Part shown: positions 59,481 to 64,000 of the stretch, in pieces
Layout: each line of letters opens with the position of its first letter
Position numbering within the stretch: the stretch's first letter is position 1
From: Sphingobacterium sp. xlx-96
GTDB taxonomy: Bacteria > Bacteroidota > Bacteroidia > Sphingobacteriales > Sphingobacteriaceae
Direction of reading: 5' to 3'
Length of the DNA stretch: 64,000 nucleotides
NCBI RefSeq assembly: GCF_011007365.1
Contig: NZ_WFKM01000007.1
Location: forward strand, 62,001-126,000
Position numbers and translations under genes: made by a program
The notes under the pieces: generated by a model
What the model saw: the letters and a program-made list of their open reading frames with translations, nothing else
The model's database searches: none
What the model was told of the DNA's origin: nothing

Positions 59481-60377
59481 ATGAAAAGAATTTTATATAT
59501 TATAACGTTGATATCACTAGTTGTGGTTTCAGCTTGTCGAAAAAGCGACAATGCAACAATGCTGGATGGTATAGTGTATCTAAATGAACCTATCTTTAAG
59601 AAAGTGTTGCAAAATTTTGACGAATCGATAGCCTTTCAAGATCCCTTGGCATTTAAAGGAAAGTTTACTGTTGGACTTAAATATAACGTTGATGCTATGC
59701 CGAAGTATCTTGATATTGTCGTAACGAAAAATCGAGACACAGGAAAGGATAAGCCTTATCCTGTTTCGAAAAAAATTCGAACTAATGTAACTTCCTTTCC
59801 TGAAGAAGTTGAAATTACAGGACAGCAAATCGTCGATTTATTCGGGGCTATAGCTTTGGGAGATAACTATGATATCGGAGCTAATTATATCACCGAAGAT
59901 GGGAAAGAGTATGAGGCATTTCCACTTTATGGGGATGGATACGGAGCTGGTGTTGCATCTCAAGGAGGATCCAATCCAACTATTCGTTATTCCTGTATCT
60001 GTACATTTGATATGGATGAGTTCCTAGGTGATGGCAAGTTTGAGACACTTGTTGATGGTTGGGAAGATTTTGGAGTAGGTACTGTTGTGGATGTCAAAAA
60101 AGTAGATGAAGAGACTTTTGAGATTGTTTATCCTATTGCTGGTTACAACAATATTAAAGTGGTTGTAAATCCAGGAGATAATTCTATTAGTGTCGCGAAG
60201 CAACCATTAGGAGCCTATCCTGCTCCATGGCCTTATGGAGTGTATTCGGTAGAATCTAAAGGTGGTGCTGTCAATAACTATCTTAATCCTTGTGAAGGAA
60301 CAATTAAAATTAATGGCAGCTATACGGTTAGTGCCGGAGGGTTTGGAGAATATGTGTTAGAATTAAAGAAAAAATAG
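59481..60377 (+). CDS. PUL-associated lipoprotein of unknown function
   Basis: The product has 298 residues with a lipoprotein signal (MKRILYIITLISLVVVSAC; Cys19). The rest is beta-rich and acidic (YLDIVVTKNRDTGKDKPYPV, VEITGQQIVDLFG, FEIVYPIAGYNNIKVVVNPG), ending GFGEYVLELKKK. I do not recognise the family. Position as third gene of a susCD operon suggests a surface glycan- or ligand-binding protein (SusE/SGBP-like role), which is inference. Followed by a terminator at 60403-60442. Confidence 0.85.
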   Translation: MKRILYIITLISLVVVSACRKSDNATMLDGIVYLNEPIFKKVLQNFDESIAFQDPLAFKGKFTVGLKYNVDAMPKYLDIVVTKNRDTGKDKPYPVSKKIRTNVTSFPEEVEITGQQIVDLFGAIALGDNYDIGANYITEDGKEYEAFPLYGDGYGAGVASQGGSNPTIRYSCICTFDMDEFLGDGKFETLVDGWEDFGVGTVVDVKKVDEETFEIVYPIAGYNNIKVVVNPGDNSISVAKQPLGAYPAPWPYGVYSVESKGGAVNNYLNPCEGTIKINGSYTVSAGGFGEYVLELKKK

Positions 60378-60402
60378 GGCAGCTTCGAGCAGTTATAAAG
60401 GA

Positions 60403-60442
60403 AAATAAAGGTCGTCTCTCGTAGTTGATACGACCTTTATTT
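60403..60442 (+). terminator. Intrinsic terminator of the susC2 operon
   Basis: AAATAAAGGTCGT (60403-60415) and ACGACCTTTATTT (60430-60442) are exact inverted repeats with a 14-nt loop and T-rich end. Confidence 0.85.
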
Positions 60443-61304
60443 ATAAACTATGTAACTTTGTTTGATTCGATTTTCTTATCTTAAGAAGACAAATCCATAT
60501 CTCGTTATATATTATACTAATCATACATTATTTAATAATGATAATAAAGGTTCTGCTATATTATCGTGTTACATATGGGGTGCTTTGACGGTTCATTGAA
60601 TTAACAATACACTACAGGATGTTATGTTGTCCTCGATAAGCGTTTCATTTCGAGAGTCTGTATATCAGTACATAAAATATTATTAAAATGTTGTGTATAA
60701 TTAAATTATTCTAATTCTTGAAGAAAAGTGAGTAAAAACATCTAATTACTGTTATTACTGATTTTGTATCAGCTTTGAGGATTCCATTGAATGTTTAAGC
60801 GATATAATCCCCTCTATAAGTTAAAGCTAGCATCTGTTGTTTAGTTAAATAAGTTGCAATATTGTTACATTGAAAATTCAATTCCATATTTTTTCTTGTT
60901 TACACCTGTTTTTTTAAAAAAAATATGTTAAAAAATGTGAAATATTGTTTTTTTTTATATGTTTGCATAGTATTGTCGTTGCGATAATACAACTACTAAC
61001 ACAGAAACAATTTTAAAAACTAAACACACAAACACATGAAACAAAATCTACTCATTTTATTCCCACATATCCGCGTTTAAATTATACTCGATCTCGGATA
61101 GAGCTTGGCTTTTAGAGTCAACTTTACGCTAAAGTTTTAGATCCCTTCTGGTATAGTGATTTATATCGCTTACACTGTAATTGATTTATCATTTGATGAA
61201 TTGGTTTTATCGGCATATGTATTAGGCCCGGTGAGGGTGGGGTATAATCTATTTATTAGACTAATCTATTATTAAAACAATTTTTAACTAAACACAATAA
61301 ACAC
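60443..61304 (+). promoter_or_regulatory. susC3 leader region with promoter and duplicated susC start
   Basis: A -7 box TATGTTTG is at 60958-60965 in the same context as upstream of susC2 (GTGAAA...TTTTTTTTATATGTTTG, then CATAGTA). A copy of the start ACACAAACACATGAAACA lies at 61026-61043, opening 14 codons (MKQNLLILFPHIRV). The true start with AACTAAACACAATAAACACATG is at 61305, 269 nt later. The part at 60443-60830 shows nothing I can name. Confidence 0.7.
61036..61080 (+). CDS. 14-codon mini-ORF duplicating the SusC N-terminus (susC3 leader)
   Basis: It encodes MKQNLLILFPHIRV and ends in TAA within TTTAAATTAT, the same ending context and the same length as the mini-ORF at 54340. The shared length with diverged sequence suggests either common descent or selection. 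Translation is not proven. Confidence 0.4.
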   Translation: MKQNLLILFPHIRV

Positions 61305-64000
61305 ATGAAACAAAAATTACTCAGTTTATTTTTTGTGCTGACGTGCTTGATAGGCGTGTCTTTTGCACAGAATCGGCAAGTGAGCGGGAAGGTTACCTCT
61401 GCGACTGATGGGGTACCTTTGTCTGGGGTATCGGTTTCGGTATTAGGTACTTCTAATGCTACGCAGACTGACGAAAATGGTAATTATACTATAACGGTAG
61501 GTCAAAGAGGAAGTATTAGCTTTTCTTACATTGGATATACCTCTCAACAAGTTTCAGTAGGTAGCCAGACTTTAATCAATATACAGTTAGTAAGTGATTC
61601 CGAAGCTCTTGACGAGGTCGTTGTAGTTGCTTATGGTACAGTAAAGAAATCAGATTTTACAGGATCGGCCACACAGATAGGCGCTAAAGAACTGGATAAA
61701 AGACCAATTTCTAATGTGTTGACAGCATTACAGGGAGCTGGTCCAGGCGTGCAAACCTCTGCACCTTCCGGAGCTCCAGGATCTTCACCTGCTATTCGGA
61801 TTCGGGGAATTGGATCCTATTCTGCAGGAAATGGAGCTTTGATAGTCGTCGATGGAGCTCCTTTTGATGGAGGGATGGCTAATATTAATCCGGCTGATGT
61901 AGAGACTGTTACAGTCTTAAAAGATGCTGCTACTATCGCAATGTATGGGTCTCGCGGAGCGAATGGGGTTATTATGATAACAACAAAAAGAGGTAAGGAA
62001 GGTAAAACGGACTTTAATGCTCAGGTTCAATTAGGCTACAATCAAAATGGGGTCCCCAATTATAATACAGTTTCAGCAGGAGAATACTATGAATTGATGT
62101 GGCAAGCTTATACAAATAGCTTAGCTTATGCAACATCCGCAAGTAATAGAGTGCCGCTAGATATAGCACGTCAAATTGGTTCAGGTCTCCTGCCGCGAAA
62201 TTCGGCAGGGCAACAAGTTTATAATGGTAAAACTTATAATGATATTGTGCAATACCTTGGAGGGTATAATGCATTTAATGTTGCGAACAATGAATTGGTA
62301 GATGTGAATGGAAAACTCAATTCAAATGCTCAGATAAAATATAAAGGAGCTCCTTCTTGGGAAGACGAAGCGACGAGAAATGGAAGACGGAATGAGTATG
62401 GTATCAATTATTCTACCGGAATAAAGAATACGGATGTTTTTGCTTCGATGTCGTATTTGGATGATAACGGCTGGGGCTTAAGGTCTTCTATGGATCGTTT
62501 TCAAGGGAGAGTGAATGCAAATACAGCCATTACCCCTTGGTTGAAATCTGGAATTAATTTGTCCGGCGCGAGTAATGTTTATGATTTTGCAGCGTCAGAC
62601 GATGGCAGCATAAATAACCCATTTTATTTCTCCAGAGCGATTGCTCCGATATATCCGGTATATGTGCATGACCCCGCTACAGGAGAGATGGTTTATGATA
62701 ATTTGGGTAATCGTCGCTTTGATTATGGTAATTTAGTGTCTGAATTTGGTTTATCAAGACCATTTAACAGTGGTCGTCACGCACTAGCAGAGACACTCAA
62801 AAATCAAAGTAAGGCCAATAGGGATTTTGTTTCAGCAAGAGCTTATGTGGATGTTGATATTTTACCTTGGTTGACATTTAGTACGACATTCAGTCCAGAT
62901 ATAACCAGCTATCGGGAGGAAGGTTATGAAAACACAGAAGTGGGAGATGGGGCTCCTGCGGGACGCTATAACCAATATTGGTATAGGGAATTCAACTATA
63001 CATTTAATCAATTATTGAAGACATCCAACAAGTTTGGAAATCACAACTTAGAGACTGTTTTGGGGCATGAAAACTATTCTTACCGATTAGATGAAATATC
63101 AGGAAGAAGAACAGGACAAGGATTTGATGGGTTGTATACCTTTTCTAATTTTTCGGACATCAGTTCTTTAACCTCTGGTTTGTCCGAGGGAACGATAGAA
63201 AGTTATTTCGCAAGAGCAAATTATAATTTTGATTCTAAATATTATTTGAGCGCAATGATTCGTAGAGATGGTAATTCTCGATTCATTTCAAATTTGCGCT
63301 GGGAAGACTTTTGGTCGTTGGGTGCCGCTTGGCGTTTGGATAAGGAAGAATTTTTTCAAAATGATTTCACAGATTTACTAAAGATTAGGGCTTCCTATGG
63401 TAAATTGGGAAATGCTGATGTAGGTAGTTTTTACCCGTATCAACCAGGCTACTCAATTGGTTACAATAATGCTTCGGCTCCTGGTGCTGTGTTAACATCT
63501 TTAGGAAGTCCAGACTTAACCTGGGAGTCTCAAAAGCCTTTAGATATTGGTGTGGATTTTTCCTTTTTAAAAGGACGTATTAGCGGCTCACTTGAATATT
63601 ATAATAGAGATTCAGATGGATTATTATTTAGTGTCAATCAACCCTATCATAATGGAGGAACGCCTACTAACTCATATTCTATTCAAAAAAATGTGGGAGC
63701 AGTAACAAATAAAGGGTTTGAAGTTTCAGTGACTGGAAATTTAATACGTAGAACCGATTTTAATTGGAACCTGACATTGAATCTTACGACAATCAAAAAT
63801 AAAATGACTAAAATGCCGGAAGAAACACCTGAAATAGTTTCTTCTCCATACAAAAGGGTTGTTGGTCGATCGATGTACGATTATTATACAAGAACTTATT
63901 ACGGAGTGGATCCTGAGACAGGTAGAGCTTTATATTTAGGCCTATCAGACGGAATCACATTTGATCCCGATAACGCTAATCATAAGTTAATTGATAAAGG
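61305..64000 (+). CDS. SusC/RagA-family TonB-linked receptor (susC3), 3' end outside window
   Basis: About 898 codons are present and the frame is still open at the window end. Signal peptide MKQKLLSLFFVLTCLIGVSF then AQNRQVSGKVTSATDG and a carboxypeptidase-regulatory-like domain (about 22-100), TonB box DEVVVVAYGTVKKSDFTGSA, plug with LQGAGPGVQTSAPSGAPGSS, IRIRGIGSYSAGNGALIVVD, DVETVTVLKDAATIAMYGSR and GANGVIMITTKRGKEGK, then barrel strands. The plug VVVAYGTVKK type differs from susC1 and susC2 (VVVTAMG), so it belongs to the more common glycan-type SusC group. The SusD partner is expected just past 64000. Confidence 0.95.
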   Translation, partial: MKQKLLSLFFVLTCLIGVSFAQNRQVSGKVTSATDGVPLSGVSVSVLGTSNATQTDENGNYTITVGQRGSISFSYIGYTSQQVSVGSQTLINIQLVSDSEALDEVVVVAYGTVKKSDFTGSATQIGAKELDKRPISNVLTALQGAGPGVQTSAPSGAPGSSPAIRIRGIGSYSAGNGALIVVDGAPFDGGMANINPADVETVTVLKDAATIAMYGSRGANGVIMITTKRGKEGKTDFNAQVQLGYNQNGVPNYNTVSAGEYYELMWQAYTNSLAYATSASNRVPLDIARQIGSGLLPRNSAGQQVYNGKTYNDIVQYLGGYNAFNVANNELVDVNGKLNSNAQIKYKGAPSWEDEATRNGRRNEYGINYSTGIKNTDVFASMSYLDDNGWGLRSSMDRFQGRVNANTAITPWLKSGINLSGASNVYDFAASDDGSINNPFYFSRAIAPIYPVYVHDPATGEMVYDNLGNRRFDYGNLVSEFGLSRPFNSGRHALAETLKNQSKANRDFVSARAYVDVDILPWLTFSTTFSPDITSYREEGYENTEVGDGAPAGRYNQYWYREFNYTFNQLLKTSNKFGNHNLETVLGHENYSYRLDEISGRRTGQGFDGLYTFSNFSDISSLTSGLSEGTIESYFARANYNFDSKYYLSAMIRRDGNSRFISNLRWEDFWSLGAAWRLDKEEFFQNDFTDLLKIRASYGKLGNADVGSFYPYQPGYSIGYNNASAPGAVLTSLGSPDLTWESQKPLDIGVDFSFLKGRISGSLEYYNRDSDGLLFSVNQPYHNGGTPTNSYSIQKNVGAVTNKGFEVSVTGNLIRRTDFNWNLTLNLTTIKNKMTKMPEETPEIVSSPYKRVVGRSMYDYYTRTYYGVDPETGRALYLGLSDGITFDPDNANHKLIDK

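Overview
The window is 64 kb of a Bacteroidota chromosome, most likely from the family Sphingobacteriaceae (Sphingobacterium or Pedobacter type; genus is inference). Support comes from SusC/SusD pairs, a Porin_10-type porin, the block parA-parB-DUF5683-dapB-lepB, promoters of the Bacteroidota form TTTG-N18-20-TAnnTTTG, and few Shine-Dalgarno sites. Gene density is high. No prophage, integrase, transposase or CRISPR array is visible.

Layout. (1) 1-10546: the 3' part of a polysaccharide-utilisation-like locus: SusD C-terminus, a DUF4623-like lipoprotein, a GHL10/DUF187 glycosidase-like lipoprotein, a secreted phosphoesterase fused to a PQQ-type propeller, a GH9 enzyme and a CE4 deacetylase whose frames meet at an A10 tract, MurQ and an SSS symporter. 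MurQ suggests the substrate is a MurNAc-containing, peptidoglycan-derived sugar. (2) 10758-15646: purine nucleoside phosphorylase, porin, three tRNA-Val genes, a small repeat-encoded ORF, LpxH-like phosphatase, FMN reductase. (3) 15854-20602: parA, parB, DUF5683, dapB, lepB in one direction. (4) 20681-33779: pdxJ, cdaA, a DUF1338 (HglS-like) and D-2-hydroxyglutarate-dehydrogenase-like pair, DUF2911, a SerB-ACT fusion, an epimerase, an arginase-fold protein and rmuC. Two inverted copies of a ~375-bp non-coding element flank 21.5-31.1 kb. (5) 33781-41314: ggt, a secreted EEP hydrolase, a MazG-like protein, dtd, a TonB receptor under a TPP riboswitch, an amidohydrolase. (6) 41574-48674: acyP, a flippase, dusB, and the trp genes trpE-orf75-trpG-trpC behind a Trp-rich leader peptide with a complete attenuator; then trmD. 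(7) 49231-64000: three SusC genes in a row, two with a SusD partner, with unusual leader regions that carry a duplicate of the susC start.

Most notable: the trp attenuator with a WWW leader peptide (47676-47859); the GH9/CE4 frame junction at the A10 tract (7418-7427); duplicated susC starts forming 14-codon mini-ORFs upstream of two susC genes; the unnamed 75-residue gene coupled between trpE and trpG; the SerB-ACT fusion lacking the dehydrogenase Rossmann core; and several uncharacterised intergenic repeat families. Functional statements come from motifs read by eye; no database search was possible.
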